Shown here: piece after piece, positions 28,845 through 38,247 of the stretch
Layout of the letters: every line of letters begins with the position of its first letter
How positions within the stretch are numbered: position 1 is the stretch's first letter
Source of the DNA: Tritrichomonas musculus
Taxonomy: Eukaryota; Parabasalia; Tritrichomonadida; Tritrichomonadidae
Reading direction: 5' to 3'
DNA: 64,000 bases
Assembly: GCA_039105265.1 (NCBI GenBank)
Contig: JAPFFF010000013.1
Coordinates: forward strand, 2,108,001 to 2,172,000
Notes under the pieces: generated by a model
The model's input: the letters and a program-made list of their open reading frames with translations, nothing else
Databases searched by the model: none
What the model was told of the DNA's origin: nothing
Position numbers and translations under genes: made by a program

Positions 28845-31800
28845 AATAATCTTCAATGTTTCCTTCTTCATAAGTTGTTTTTATTTTACGTTCAAATTTC
28901 TTTAAAGTTGATACTGTCATGTTTTTATTCATTGAAAAGCATGGTTGACCTTTCGTTAAATCAAACGTTTGTGTGTTGCCATTAAATAGGGATTCATATA
29001 ATTTCATTGGGTCATTGTTGAATTCTTTGTAAGCATATTTAATAGAATTTTGTGTCAAACCTTTACCTCTAATCATATAATCAATTTCTCCGGTGGAATC
29101 TTGTAATTTATCTATATACATTTTCTTCATTAGAAAATATGACTCAATAGATTTTGGCATTTCATCATGACCGTTAATAGTTGGAAAGTCACTGTGAAAT
29201 TGTCCTAAATTAGTTCCGATTAATTCACGATTATATTTTTCTTTAAAACCATTAACAAGTCGTGGTAAATCATCAACTTCAATGTGCATTGAATCAGTAT
29301 CTTGGTAATAAATGTGACATCCTAAATCATAAGCTAAACACATTACTTCGTTCATAATTCGTTTTGACATAGAAAGAACTTGAATACCAAGAAGTGAAAA
29401 GTTAAAATGATTTTCAATTTGTTTAATAACTTTTACAGCATGAATTGGTGTCTTTCTACTCTCAATTAATGTGTCTTCAATAATTTTATTATAGTTTTTG
29501 ATCCAATATTTCTCAAAATCGTCATCATTCATATATTTAATATCTTTATCAACTGGTTTTTCAATAGTTTTACCATAGCATGAATTCATAATTAATTTAT
29601 AAAGTTGTTGTAATGGGTTATGTTGCTTCTTATATTCAAGTCTTTTATTAAATATTTTCTTAATTTCTTTTTGTATTGTATAATCACGTTTACCTGCCCA
29701 ATAATAACCACGGATAAATTCAAACTCTATTTTTTGAAATTCGATTAGGTCTTCTAATGATATATTATCAACAATTATATTTAATGTTTCACCTTCTTTT
29801 AAGTTATCATCGTTAAGATTTAATCCATTTACTTTACGAACAATGAGTGGGAATGGATAATGTTTATTAACTTTAGTAATTTTGATTTCAACAATGTAAG
29901 CACCTTGTTTTGAAAGGAATTCAAGGTTTAATTGTTCAGGTTTGATAACTTCAGGTCTACCTTCAACGGTATATAAACGTGCCATAGCTGAAGGATATAA
30001 TGATACAGCGTCGAAATCACAAAGTAGCTTTAATATATGCCATTTTTTATTGTAAGCAGTCATGCAACGTCCTCCATAAACAGCTTTTGAGCAAAACTTA
30101 CGAACATGACCACCTAATTTATAAAGGTTTTTATTGGGATAATAAACACGTTGATTAAATACTTCATTAGCGAGTGAAGAAATGGAAATGAAATTAAAAG
30201 GGTCAATATTGAAATCTTTAATAAATCCATTTCTGAATTCATTAAATCCAAGTCTAAGGATGTTTACATCTTGTTTACAATAAAATTCTGCATACGACCA
30301 CATGTCGAAATGGTTTTCATCAATTCTACATTTAGGTATTTTATCAATGTTTGATTTAAATAATTCATAATCATCTATTGTCCATTTTTGATCTTCATTT
30401 AAGCCTGCATCATTAATTACTCCTTTGTTGGTATTTAATCTTTCAAGAGTGTAATATTTGTATGGGAAAATTTCTTTTTGAACATTAATGCCCAAATTAA
30501 ACATAGAAGGTAATTGTGAAAGTTTACAATTTAACATAGGTAATGAATCCTTAAATAAAATCTTTTTATCGTTATATTCAACATTTGCTTTCATTAATTT
30601 TGTTCCTTTAATTATAGTATTTTTGATATTAACTAATGATGCAAACATTCGAAAATCATATGCTAAATTGTGGAAATAAACAACTGCATTATCAGGTAAG
30701 AAATCAAGAAATTGTTTATTACATGTTTCACCTTTAAAGCATTCATTAATTTTTCCATTTTGTGATTGAAGAACACACATAAATGGTTTATGAATATTAC
30801 CTGAAACGTCAGCTTCAAAATCAGCATACCAATAAGTAGGGTCTGTTTTGTTTTCGCTTTCTTTAACAATTTTTGGAGCTATTAATTTTGTGCAATATTC
30901 AGGTTCATATTCTAAATTAATATTTGTTAAATCTTTATCAAATTCATGATAGAAAACAGTTTTTAATATTCGATATTGTCCATAAGTGATTGGATTAAAA
31001 TATCCTTGCTTCATTAATTCACGGACTAAATTTGATGATGAAATATAATATCTTGCTTTTATCCAATGTTCTTGTTTATATTCTTTATTGTATTTATCAT
31101 CATCAAGATTTTTATGAAGATTTTTGATGTAATAAGTACTAAATGGTGTTTTCTCTTCTATGAAATAATGGTCTTCATAAACATTAAATGTATGGGTTCG
31201 TTGAGGTTCAGCATCTTTGACTCCCAAATATGACTTACGGACTTTGTTTTTGCATTGTTGAACCGTTGTCTTTTTATTTTTTCTATCGCTGCTGTCATCA
31301 ATATATGATAATTTAATGTGAATCTTAAACTCTTGACATATTTTTTCAATTGAACCTTGTGATAAATACCTATTATTAATTCTTAATCGTATTTGATTTA
31401 AAATATCATCAGAATAAAAACCAGTTTGTTTGAGAGCATAAACGAAGCAGCAATCATTTAATTCTTCACGTTGTTTAGTTGATTTTGTAATTTTTGCTGG
31501 AATCTCAATGGTTTCATATTCTAAATCACCAGTTAAATTATCATAATAACTCCGAGTGAATTCTTTTGCTTCTTCAAGAACAGTTACTTTTTCATCCACT
31601 AATGAATCAAATATTTGAAGACGTTTTAAATACTCAATAACTTGCTTAGGTACTTTATCGTTAGCTATATAGTTAAAGAATGAACCACCAACGTCTTTAC
31701 GGACCCTATCTTTATGCAAATATTTTGAAAATCTTAATGATGAAAATAATGACCAATCAGGTAAATCTGCATTATCTCCACTAATGAACCCCGTAAATTC

Positions 31801-32640
31801 TGCCGGTATTTCGTCAAGGTCAAATATAAAATGTTCTTCAGTGAAATTTTTCATTAATTTATTATAAACTTCTGGTGTTAATGGTTTAGAATGCCATTGA
31901 CCTTTAACTTTAAATTCTATTTTGTATTTATCCATTGGTAATGGGTCTATGTATTCCTGAAAGAAATTTTTAAGTAATGGAAACATTAATTTTTTGCCTT
32001 TATTGTTTAAAAGTTCAAAATTAATTTCCCAATTAGTAGGTGTTTTATATAATGATTTCATCATGTCATCCACTAATGTTTGTTGTTCGTCATCTAATTT
32101 TTGCCATTCTTTAAATGATTTAATATTACGTAAATTAATATCTTTTGGTTTTTCTTCGGGGAAAAATTCCTCATCATTTAATGCATCAGCTGGCGGTGAA
32201 TTATATAATAAATCACTTCTCCAAAATTCACGAATATCTTTGGAATGCTTCATTAATTCATCAAGAAATGAAGAATCTTTTTTATGTAAATCACGGTTGA
32301 ATTTTTCATGTAAACGTTGACGGTTGAAATCATCAAGTGAATCATGAATTTTGTATTTATTTAAATTTTTGAATAAATAATCATCTGAATCTATGTAACG
32401 TTTAAGTGGTTTCGGTGATGGAATATTTAAACCTTTCACGAACCAATACATGGAATTATAATTATTTTCTCCATCATATCCTTTATTTAAAATATCTGAA
32501 ACTAACATTTCAATTAAATTTTCACGTAAATCATTTTCATTATCAAATTCATTTTTCCAATCATTGATTGTTAAATTTTCATTATATAATAAATTTGATA
32601 ACTCAATTAATTTATTTGTTGGCGTGTTATCTAACGACAT
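28837..32640 (-). CDS. Protein-primed family B DNA polymerase (PolB)
   Basis: 1267 residues. Exonuclease: WYADFEADVSG (about 605), YFHNLAYDFRMF (about 660), YCKQDVNIL (about 785). Polymerase: CDFDAVSLYPSAM (about 873), KLIMNSCYGKTIEKP (about 1018), YYQDTDSMHIE (about 1112). The spacing between the first two polymerase motifs leaves room for the terminal-protein insertion of protein-primed enzymes. Residues 1-390 form a large N-terminal region shared with the separate gene at 35677-37635. Between about 393 (NDCCFVYALK) and 490 (YEDHYFIEE) lies a Cys...His block that looks like an OTU-type cysteine-protease core (inference). It copies the linear element from its ends. Confidence 0.93.
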   Translation of the reverse strand: MSLDNTPTNKLIELSNLLYNENLTINDWKNEFDNENDLRENLIEMLVSDILNKGYDGENNYNSMYWFVKGLNIPSPKPLKRYIDSDDYLFKNLNKYKIHDSLDDFNRQRLHEKFNRDLHKKDSSFLDELMKHSKDIREFWRSDLLYNSPPADALNDEEFFPEEKPKDINLRNIKSFKEWQKLDDEQQTLVDDMMKSLYKTPTNWEINFELLNNKGKKLMFPLLKNFFQEYIDPLPMDKYKIEFKVKGQWHSKPLTPEVYNKLMKNFTEEHFIFDLDEIPAEFTGFISGDNADLPDWSLFSSLRFSKYLHKDRVRKDVGGSFFNYIANDKVPKQVIEYLKRLQIFDSLVDEKVTVLEEAKEFTRSYYDNLTGDLEYETIEIPAKITKSTKQREELNDCCFVYALKQTGFYSDDILNQIRLRINNRYLSQGSIEKICQEFKIHIKLSYIDDSSDRKNKKTTVQQCKNKVRKSYLGVKDAEPQRTHTFNVYEDHYFIEEKTPFSTYYIKNLHKNLDDDKYNKEYKQEHWIKARYYISSSNLVRELMKQGYFNPITYGQYRILKTVFYHEFDKDLTNINLEYEPEYCTKLIAPKIVKESENKTDPTYWYADFEADVSGNIHKPFMCVLQSQNGKINECFKGETCNKQFLDFLPDNAVVYFHNLAYDFRMFASLVNIKNTIIKGTKLMKANVEYNDKKILFKDSLPMLNCKLSQLPSMFNLGINVQKEIFPYKYYTLERLNTNKGVINDAGLNEDQKWTIDDYELFKSNIDKIPKCRIDENHFDMWSYAEFYCKQDVNILRLGFNEFRNGFIKDFNIDPFNFISISSLANEVFNQRVYYPNKNLYKLGGHVRKFCSKAVYGGRCMTAYNKKWHILKLLCDFDAVSLYPSAMARLYTVEGRPEVIKPEQLNLEFLSKQGAYIVEIKITKVNKHYPFPLIVRKVNGLNLNDDNLKEGETLNIIVDNISLEDLIEFQKIEFEFIRGYYWAGKRDYTIQKEIKKIFNKRLEYKKQHNPLQQLYKLIMNSCYGKTIEKPVDKDIKYMNDDDFEKYWIKNYNKIIEDTLIESRKTPIHAVKVIKQIENHFNFSLLGIQVLSMSKRIMNEVMCLAYDLGCHIYYQDTDSMHIEVDDLPRLVNGFKEKYNRELIGTNLGQFHSDFPTINGHDEMPKSIESYFLMKKMYIDKLQDSTGEIDYMIRGKGLTQNSIKYAYKEFNNDPMKLYESLFNGNTQTFDLTKGQPCFSMNKNMTVSTLKKFERKIKTTYEEGNIEDYFK

Positions 32641-32720
32641 ATTTTTATATTAGATAAAAAAATAAAAAATAAAAAATTAATTAGATTTATTTTTGAGACA
32701 TGTGATATAAAAATAATTAT

Positions 32721-33203
32721 TCAATTAAAATTTAATTTTAATAATTCCATTATTTCATAATCGTCAATATTTAAAAATCTTTCAACCGTTTCTGGTATAT
32801 TTTCATCATTAAATAGAAACATAAATTTCTTTTCCATATCGAATTCATGAAGTGTGCAATGCATGAAATCCCAAATATTACAATGATGGAATAATTTATT
32901 CGGTTCGTTTTCGTAAGCATAAAGAAAATGATAAATTCCGCAAATGAAAGTTAAAACACCGTTAAATGTACAAACTTCGTTACACTTTTCATTATTTAAA
33001 ATTCTTTTGGTCAATAATGTATTTTCATTTTGTCGCTTCTCTTTATCATTCATATCAGGATTTACGTATTCATAATATAAATCTGTTATTTCATCAGTAC
33101 GCTTTACAATTTGTTTTAACATTTTACGATTTATTGTTTTATAATATTTATTAATTTGTTTATATAATTTATTCATTTTGTCATCAACAATTGATATAGT
33201 CAT
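32721..33203 (-). CDS. Polinton protein, unknown (160 residues)
   Basis: Starts 81 bp after the PolB start codon region, with the same leader (ATATTTTTATATTAGATAAA) as PolB, so the two promoters look duplicated. The N-terminal 60 residues are a charged helix (NKLYKQINKYYKTINRKM). The middle holds CNEVCTFNGVLTFICGIYHF, and the C-terminus is acidic. No family recognised. A replication accessory role is possible because of the neighbour. Confidence 0.6.
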   Translation of the reverse strand: MTISIVDDKMNKLYKQINKYYKTINRKMLKQIVKRTDEITDLYYEYVNPDMNDKEKRQNENTLLTKRILNNEKCNEVCTFNGVLTFICGIYHFLYAYENEPNKLFHHCNIWDFMHCTLHEFDMEKKFMFLFNDENIPETVERFLNIDDYEIMELLKLNFN

Positions 33204-33307
33204 ATTTTTATATTAGATAAAAAATTAAATTAAAATAAAATTAGATTTATTTTTTTAGACATGTGATATAAAAATAAATGATAAAATAATTTTATAAAAA
33301 TTATTTG

Positions 33308-33659
33308 GAATCTGCGGACGGTTATTTAAAAAATATTTGGAGAACGTTTATTTATAAAAATTATTTGGAATCTGCGGACGGTTATTAAAAAATTTTGGAG
33401 AACGTTTATTTATAAAATTTTTTGAGTTTAATTTTCTGAGCCTATTGAATTATAAAATTTTATTAAAATTGGAATCTGCGGACGGTTAGATGATATTTCA
33501 ATGATCCGCAGCGGTTAGCAGATTAATATTTCATGAAAAAATACGTTATTTTTTTAAAAATATATGTAGAATCTGCGGACGGTTATAAAATTTATTCGTT
33601 AATTGGAATCTGCGGACGGTTATAAAATTTATTCGTTAATTGGAATCTGCGGACGGTTA
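33308..33659 (+). repeat. Six subterminal copies of GAATCTGCGGACGGTTA
   Basis: Exact 17-bp copies start at 33308, 33368, 33472, 33569, 33606 and 33643. The last two share a 37-bp unit, and the first two a unit of about 60 bp that also contains GGAGAACGTTTATTTATAAA. A variant, ATCCGCAGCGGTTAGCAG, lies at 33504. They sit just inside the right inverted arm, with no equivalent on the left. The GC-rich motif in AT-rich DNA and the spaced array suggest a binding site for a replication, packaging or transcription factor. Confidence 0.8.
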
Positions 33660-33663
33660 ATAA

Positions 33664-33869
33664 AAGTAAATTTAATCATTTACGTATAAAATTTATGATT
33701 TCAATTTTTGACTTTTGAGATTTGAGGATGAAATTTATGAAAATCATTTATGAAGGGGTGATGAATCAGTGGTGTTGAAAATTGAATAATATGTTCGTGT
33801 TTAAAGTTATGATTTTAAATTCTTGAGTTACTGGGGTTTTAGGACGAAGTCCTAAAATCACAGTAAATA
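33664..33869 (-). repeat. Polinton right inner arm of the terminal inverted repeat
   Basis: Inverted match of 15604-15817, including the hairpin at 33837-33857 (9-bp stem, 3-base loop). Outside it, 33870-34122 matches the left end only in blocks, the clearest being GATAGTGGTCCCTTAA. Confidence 0.85.
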
Positions 33870-34271
33870 CATACTACGTATTTTGGTATATATAAATTAT
33901 ATAAATTACATATCATTTATTTCTATTCTTCTTTTAAGCCTATTCCCTTTTTTCAATAAAAATTTAAAAGTTGAAAGGAGTAAAAATTTTATAAAAATGA
34001 TCGGAATGGTGAAATTTTAAAGTTTTAAACTTTTTCCGAGATAACAACTATTGAATTTTCTTTTCTATGAGTTTTCTCAATATTGAAATGTTTACAAAAA
34101 AATATGATAGTGGTCCCTTAAAGGATAAATTTCCACACCTAATATCAGAGGTCTTCCAACGAAATGGGTTTATTTCGAAATTTGATGAAATTGATATTAC
34201 TGTACTTTATAAATTATATTAAAAAAAAAAATATCATAATATAAAATATTGTTACTGAACTGTATCTAATA

Positions 34272-34278
34272 AAAAAAT
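34272..34278 (-). terminator. RNA polymerase III terminator of tRNA-His
   Basis: Seven T on the minus strand, 3 bases after the tRNA 3' end, the standard oligo-T stop for polymerase III. Confidence 0.75.
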
Positions 34279-34280
34279 CA

Positions 34281-34352
34281 TGGGTAAGCCGTGAATCGAA
34301 CACGGGTCTATTGAGCCACAATCAATAATGCTAACCATTACACTACTTACCC
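34281..34352 (-). tRNA. tRNA-His (anticodon GTG)
   Basis: A full cloverleaf can be drawn by hand in 72 bases: acceptor GGGTAAG with CTTACCC, D arm GTGT/GCAT with loop AATGGTTA, anticodon stem ATTGA/TCAAT around loop TTGTGGC (anticodon GTG), a 4-base variable loop, T stem CCGTG/CACGG with loop TTCGATT, and discriminator A. The internal A and B boxes are present (TAGTGTAATGG and GTTCGATTC) and an oligo-T terminator follows. The extra G at -1 needed by His tRNAs is not encoded, as expected for eukaryotes. The right end of the Polinton lies 160 bp downstream of the gene. Confidence 0.95.
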
Positions 34353-34548
34353 TTCTGATTTATTGAAAAATAAATATTCAGATAAAGTAATTATTCATAG
34401 TAGACAATTTTTTTTTGGAAAAACAAGCACTAGGATAGAAATAAAACAAACGCCTTTCGTAATTTATTTTTTAATTATTAAAAAGAATAATAAAATTCGT
34501 AAAATCAAATATAAAAAAAAAAAAAAAACATAAGAAGGAGCAAACTTT

Positions 34549-35238
34549 TCACATTGTCAAAGGGAATGGAAAGTCAATTGAAAAATTTTGGTAAAACTGG
34601 TTAGTTTCCGTTGGTTGGTGTAACATATCAAATTCATTTTTCATTGGATCTTTTTCGGGTTCATGAATAAACAGGTTGGGGCAATTGAATGGTGATTCAG
34701 GACGGGGTGGTTGTATTATTTGAAAATCTTCGGTTAATTGGAATGGTTTATTCTCAGTATCATTTTCGTTATCCTCCTTTTTATCATTTTCTTTTATTAT
34801 AATATTCACCGGACTATTATTAGTATCATCAATTTTGAAAACTGGCAATGGCAATGGGTTTGTTGAAGAATCTGAAATTATATTTGATTGGTTGTCTGCA
34901 ATTTTGGTCTGTAAAAGCTTTGTTCCGTGCATTTTAATAAGTAAATTTATTGTATTGACCTGTGGTGCATATTTGTTTATTAATAGTGTGCATAATTCTC
35001 TCGTTTTTTTAATTACAAGTTGTTGGTAAAGATCATCCGAAATTTTGGTTCGAGGATCCCAGCATACTGCCTCAACGCGGTCTGCATGCTGTTTTGCGAG
35101 TTGATCTAATTCTATTGGTGGCATCTTGGTGTTTTTAACGAGGTTAATCAGTTCAAGGGTCTGACGAACAAGGGTGCAACTCTTGTTATAGGTCTTTTTA
35201 CGCCGAATATAGTTTCGCTTTGAATTTTGATTTTCCAT
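34549..35238 (-). CDS. Hypothetical protein, basic N-terminus, weak TFIIS-like helix bundle
   Basis: 229 residues. Starts with a basic stretch (NSKRNYIRRKKTYNKSCT), then a helical block LDQLAKQHADRVEAVCWDPR with DDLYQQLVIKKTRELCTLLI. The pattern A-x-x-x-E-x-x-x-W ... Y-x-x-x-x-x-x-K-x-R recalls the central helical domain of TFIIS-like elongation factors, but the zinc ribbon is absent, so the call is weak. The rest is disordered and acidic with Pro (KIDDTNNSPVN, FQIIQPPRPESPFN). A nuclear protein is plausible. It lies between tRNA-His and the second Polinton-like region; it could be host or element cargo. Confidence 0.55.
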   Translation of the reverse strand: MENQNSKRNYIRRKKTYNKSCTLVRQTLELINLVKNTKMPPIELDQLAKQHADRVEAVCWDPRTKISDDLYQQLVIKKTRELCTLLINKYAPQVNTINLLIKMHGTKLLQTKIADNQSNIISDSSTNPLPLPVFKIDDTNNSPVNIIIKENDKKEDNENDTENKPFQLTEDFQIIQPPRPESPFNCPNLFIHEPEKDPMKNEFDMLHQPTETNQFYQNFSIDFPFPLTM

Positions 35239-35676
35239 ATAATAAAATTTTACAAATATAAAATATTTTGAAAAAGTTAAATGATAATAGAAAAAGTTTT
35301 ATCTAATTAGAAAAAGTTTAAAAATAATTTTGATATGTCAAATCAATCAATTTTTTGAAATAAATTTGTTTATATTTAGTATAATGAAGTGAGTTAAATG
35401 ACGTCATCAATGTAAATACATAAATGGTATCATTTTTGCTGGCCAGTACTGATTTTGTTCATGTTTATCATACATAATTGTGTAGTTGACGTCAGAATTT
35501 TATGAGCATAAATGGTTTTGATAAGGCTTTTCGTTAAGGAATTTCCTTTATGTTTTCGTTGATGAATTGAATTGATGGATGAGAACTAATGAAAATATTT
35601 AATGTAAAAATATAATGTAGTTATTTATTTTTATGTTTATGAAATTTGATTAAGTGAGGCAAAAATAAGTGAATAA
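35239..35676. other. Intergenic stretch before the PolB-N-like gene
   Basis: AT-rich, with ATGACGTCAT (35399) and a second GACGTCA at 35489. No open frame. It probably contains the left limit of the second Polinton-like region, but no inverted repeat partner was found. Confidence 0.35.
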
Positions 35677-37635
35677 ATGACGATGATATATAATGTACCT
35701 TTAGATAAGTTAATTGAATTAGATAACTTAATTAATGACAGTAATTACACAGTTGATGATTGTCTTGCTGCTTACAATAATGATAAAAAGCTATTGTATG
35801 ATGATTTTGTTGGTTTTATTTCTTTAGACATTCATGATAAAGGTTTTGATGGTGGTAATGATTATTACGCAATGTATTGGTTCGTGAAAGGTATTAAAGC
35901 TGCTGATGATGCTTGGGAATCCTTGATGAACATTCAACCTCAACCATTAATTAAACAATTACCTGTACCTCATGCACCTAAACATCCGAAACAAGTGACG
36001 AAATATATTGATTCTGACACACCATTATTCAATAAACTCAAACATTTACGTAAAATTAGCGATCCCTTATATGAATTCAATCGACAGAGATTACATGAAA
36101 AGTTCAATAGAGATTGGCATAGGAAAGATGACTCATTGATGGATAGCATTAAGAAACAACATAGATATTTGAATGAATTCTGGCAAAATGACGGCGCCAT
36201 TTATTTGGGTGAATCGATTAAGGAACAAAATGCTAAACGAATTAAATCATTTAGGGAATGGTTTGATGTTAACAATAATGAAGTTCAAGTTAAATTAGTT
36301 AATGATATCATTGAAGCTATTGAAACTAATCCTATTCATTGGGTAGTTAATTTTGAGTCATTAAATGGAAACGGTAGAAAGAAATTGAATGATTTGCTAA
36401 TTGATTCATTAGAGAACACAGTTGCTCCATGTATTAATGCTGACGATAAATATATCTTCGATTACAGTGTATCAAAATCAAACAATCAAACTAAATGGCA
36501 TTATGTTCCATTAACACCGAAAACATTAGTTGAATTAATTCAAAGATTAAAAGATGGAGGATTGATTTATGATAATGATGGCAGACCACCTGAATACTTT
36601 TATGAAAACGGTTTTGCTGAATTACCTGCATGGTCATTATTTAGTTCAGTTGGATTACGTAAATTGAATCAACCAAAAACAAAAACATATAAAGACAGAG
36701 GTTCATTCTTCAATTACTGGAATAATACTGACATTGATTTAAGACGTTATCAGATATTCACACGTGAAGACAATTACCTTGAAAGAAGATCTGCAATTGA
36801 GATTCCATGCGTTCTTTGGTCATTGAAGGATTTAATTGATGATGGTGAATTAGGTATTGTTGCATCAAGATTAATGATGAAGAATGTTAAAGGCATTAAT
36901 GAATTCATTACCAATTATCACAACAATAAAGACCTTGATGATTTCTGTAATGAATTAAGTATACACTGCATCATTCATTATTACGATGAGGGACCTAAAA
37001 GGAATCAATTTAGGATTATTGAAAGAGGTGTCGATAAACATGAAGCTAAATATATCATTGAATTAGCAGTTTATAAACAACATTACTTCAAGTTCGAACA
37101 AACTGAATACACTAAATACTTCATTAATCATTACGATGAATTGAAATATGTACGAGACGGTAATAAAGTCGTTGGGAAACGTAAATCAGGTACATGGCAA
37201 AGAGATTCAAGAGATAAGTATTACTTGAATTCATTAGAGTTATTGATTGAAATGATGAAGAATAACATTTTTTCATTAATGAATTATCAAGATCTTTATT
37301 GCTTAACTTTATCCATTAATGATAATACACCAATTAAAGACATACCGATGTTTGAAGATAGTGATGAATTTCATGATGAACCATTAAGAATATCGACAAC
37401 AAAAATATCAAAACGTAAATACCATCATGACAATGATGATGATGATTGTAATGAGGCTTCGCCGGACCAAATGCCTGATGGTAATGAGGCTTCGCCGGAC
37501 CAATGGTCTGACAATGATGTAATAATTATGAATATGGATGGGGATGTATTAAACTCTGATAAAAGTGATGATGAATTCATTGGTGTTAACGAATATTTGG
37601 ATGAAAATGATACTTACTCTGATGACGATTTATAG
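35677..37635 (+). CDS. Free-standing relative of the Polinton PolB N-terminal region
   Basis: 652 residues, open throughout. Residues 1-400 align by eye with residues 1-350 of the PolB at 28837-32640: KLIELDNL, MYWFVKG, YIDSDTPLFNKL, EFNRQRLHEKFNRD, LPAWSLFSSVGLRKL, GSFFNYW. The later Cys...His block also has counterparts (IEIPCVLWSLK; YKQHYFKFEQTEYTKYFIN). The sequence then ends in an acidic tail with a repeated GNEASPDQ motif and DDDD stretches in place of exonuclease and polymerase domains. Family: Maverick/Polinton. It could be an element part or a gene taken over by the host; its long open frame in a decayed setting is noteworthy. Confidence 0.7.
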   Translation: MTMIYNVPLDKLIELDNLINDSNYTVDDCLAAYNNDKKLLYDDFVGFISLDIHDKGFDGGNDYYAMYWFVKGIKAADDAWESLMNIQPQPLIKQLPVPHAPKHPKQVTKYIDSDTPLFNKLKHLRKISDPLYEFNRQRLHEKFNRDWHRKDDSLMDSIKKQHRYLNEFWQNDGAIYLGESIKEQNAKRIKSFREWFDVNNNEVQVKLVNDIIEAIETNPIHWVVNFESLNGNGRKKLNDLLIDSLENTVAPCINADDKYIFDYSVSKSNNQTKWHYVPLTPKTLVELIQRLKDGGLIYDNDGRPPEYFYENGFAELPAWSLFSSVGLRKLNQPKTKTYKDRGSFFNYWNNTDIDLRRYQIFTREDNYLERRSAIEIPCVLWSLKDLIDDGELGIVASRLMMKNVKGINEFITNYHNNKDLDDFCNELSIHCIIHYYDEGPKRNQFRIIERGVDKHEAKYIIELAVYKQHYFKFEQTEYTKYFINHYDELKYVRDGNKVVGKRKSGTWQRDSRDKYYLNSLELLIEMMKNNIFSLMNYQDLYCLTLSINDNTPIKDIPMFEDSDEFHDEPLRISTTKISKRKYHHDNDDDDCNEASPDQMPDGNEASPDQWSDNDVIIMNMDGDVLNSDKSDDEFIGVNEYLDENDTYSDDDL

Positions 37636-38084
37636 AGTTTATTAATGAGATCAATTATTTTTCGACATCGATCGTAATAATCAGTAGTACTATTAATGTT
37701 AGTAGTATCTTCAGCATTAATGAATTGAGAATTAGCATTTAATACATTAATTAACGCATTTATAGACAATTGAATCAATTCTTTCATCAACGTTTCTTCA
37801 TTTTTCTTCCTCAATCGATATTTCTTTAAATATTCACGATGATAATCATTATTAGATTATTTACGCTTACGTGAATGGATCATAAATTCTTGACTTTCAT
37901 TAGATGAATGATCGTCATCTAAGTCACTTGATGATGTAAATTTTATGTCGTCATAATTTATTGTTGGAGCAGATGCATCGATTGAAGGAAATTCTTTAGA
38001 GTTTTCGTCTTCATACGAAGTCTTAACGTTAGTTTTAAATAAAGTTTTTAATTTATTCTTTATCGAATATTTGAATGAAGACAA
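37614..38084 (-). pseudogene. Broken coding remnant, Polinton-like region
   Basis: Minus-strand coding-like stretch, helical and charged (KNEETLMKELIQLSINALIN; DDIKFTSSSDLDDDHSSNES), overlapping the tail of the PolB-N-like gene. Not recognised. Treated as a broken piece of the second element. Confidence 0.4.
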
Positions 38085-38247
38085 AAATAAGTAACATTAT
38101 GTTAACATTAATGATAAACATTATTGAACCATTAACAAATCATTATCAAACCATTAACAAATTATTATCGAATCCTTTTATTTTTCCTTCGTGTTTAATT
38201 AAAAATAACATAGATTAAAACATTTAATGAGTTGCATCAATACTGAC

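Larger units (their letters stand above)
15496..34122. mobile_element. Maverick/Polinton, about 18.6 kb, looks whole
   Basis: Inverted ends: TTAAGGGACCACTATCA at 15496 returns inverted, ending at 34122, and an inner arm of about 205 bp (15604-15817 against 33664-33869) matches at roughly 97% by eye. The outer parts of the arms have drifted, and no target duplication could be fixed. Gene content is diagnostic: major capsid protein, A32/FtsK-type packaging ATPase, DDE-type integrase, protein-primed PolB, a fibre-like protein and several small proteins, closely packed on both strands with overlapping 3' ends. Length and content match Trichomonas Mavericks (15-20 kb). All large genes are open; I see no clear break in them. 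The open genes and well-matched inner arms suggest a fairly recent insertion; this age is inference. Confidence 0.93.

Noticed and set aside
15825-33203. Tightly packed, partly overlapping genes as bacterial DNA or contamination
   Set aside because: No Shine-Dalgarno sites; gene families (double jelly-roll capsid, protein-primed PolB, DDE integrase) and inverted ends identify a Polinton, and both sides join trichomonad genes.
33308-33659. Spaced 17-bp repeats as a CRISPR array
   Set aside because: Spacers are themselves partly repeated and irregular, there are no cas genes, and the setting is a eukaryotic Polinton end.
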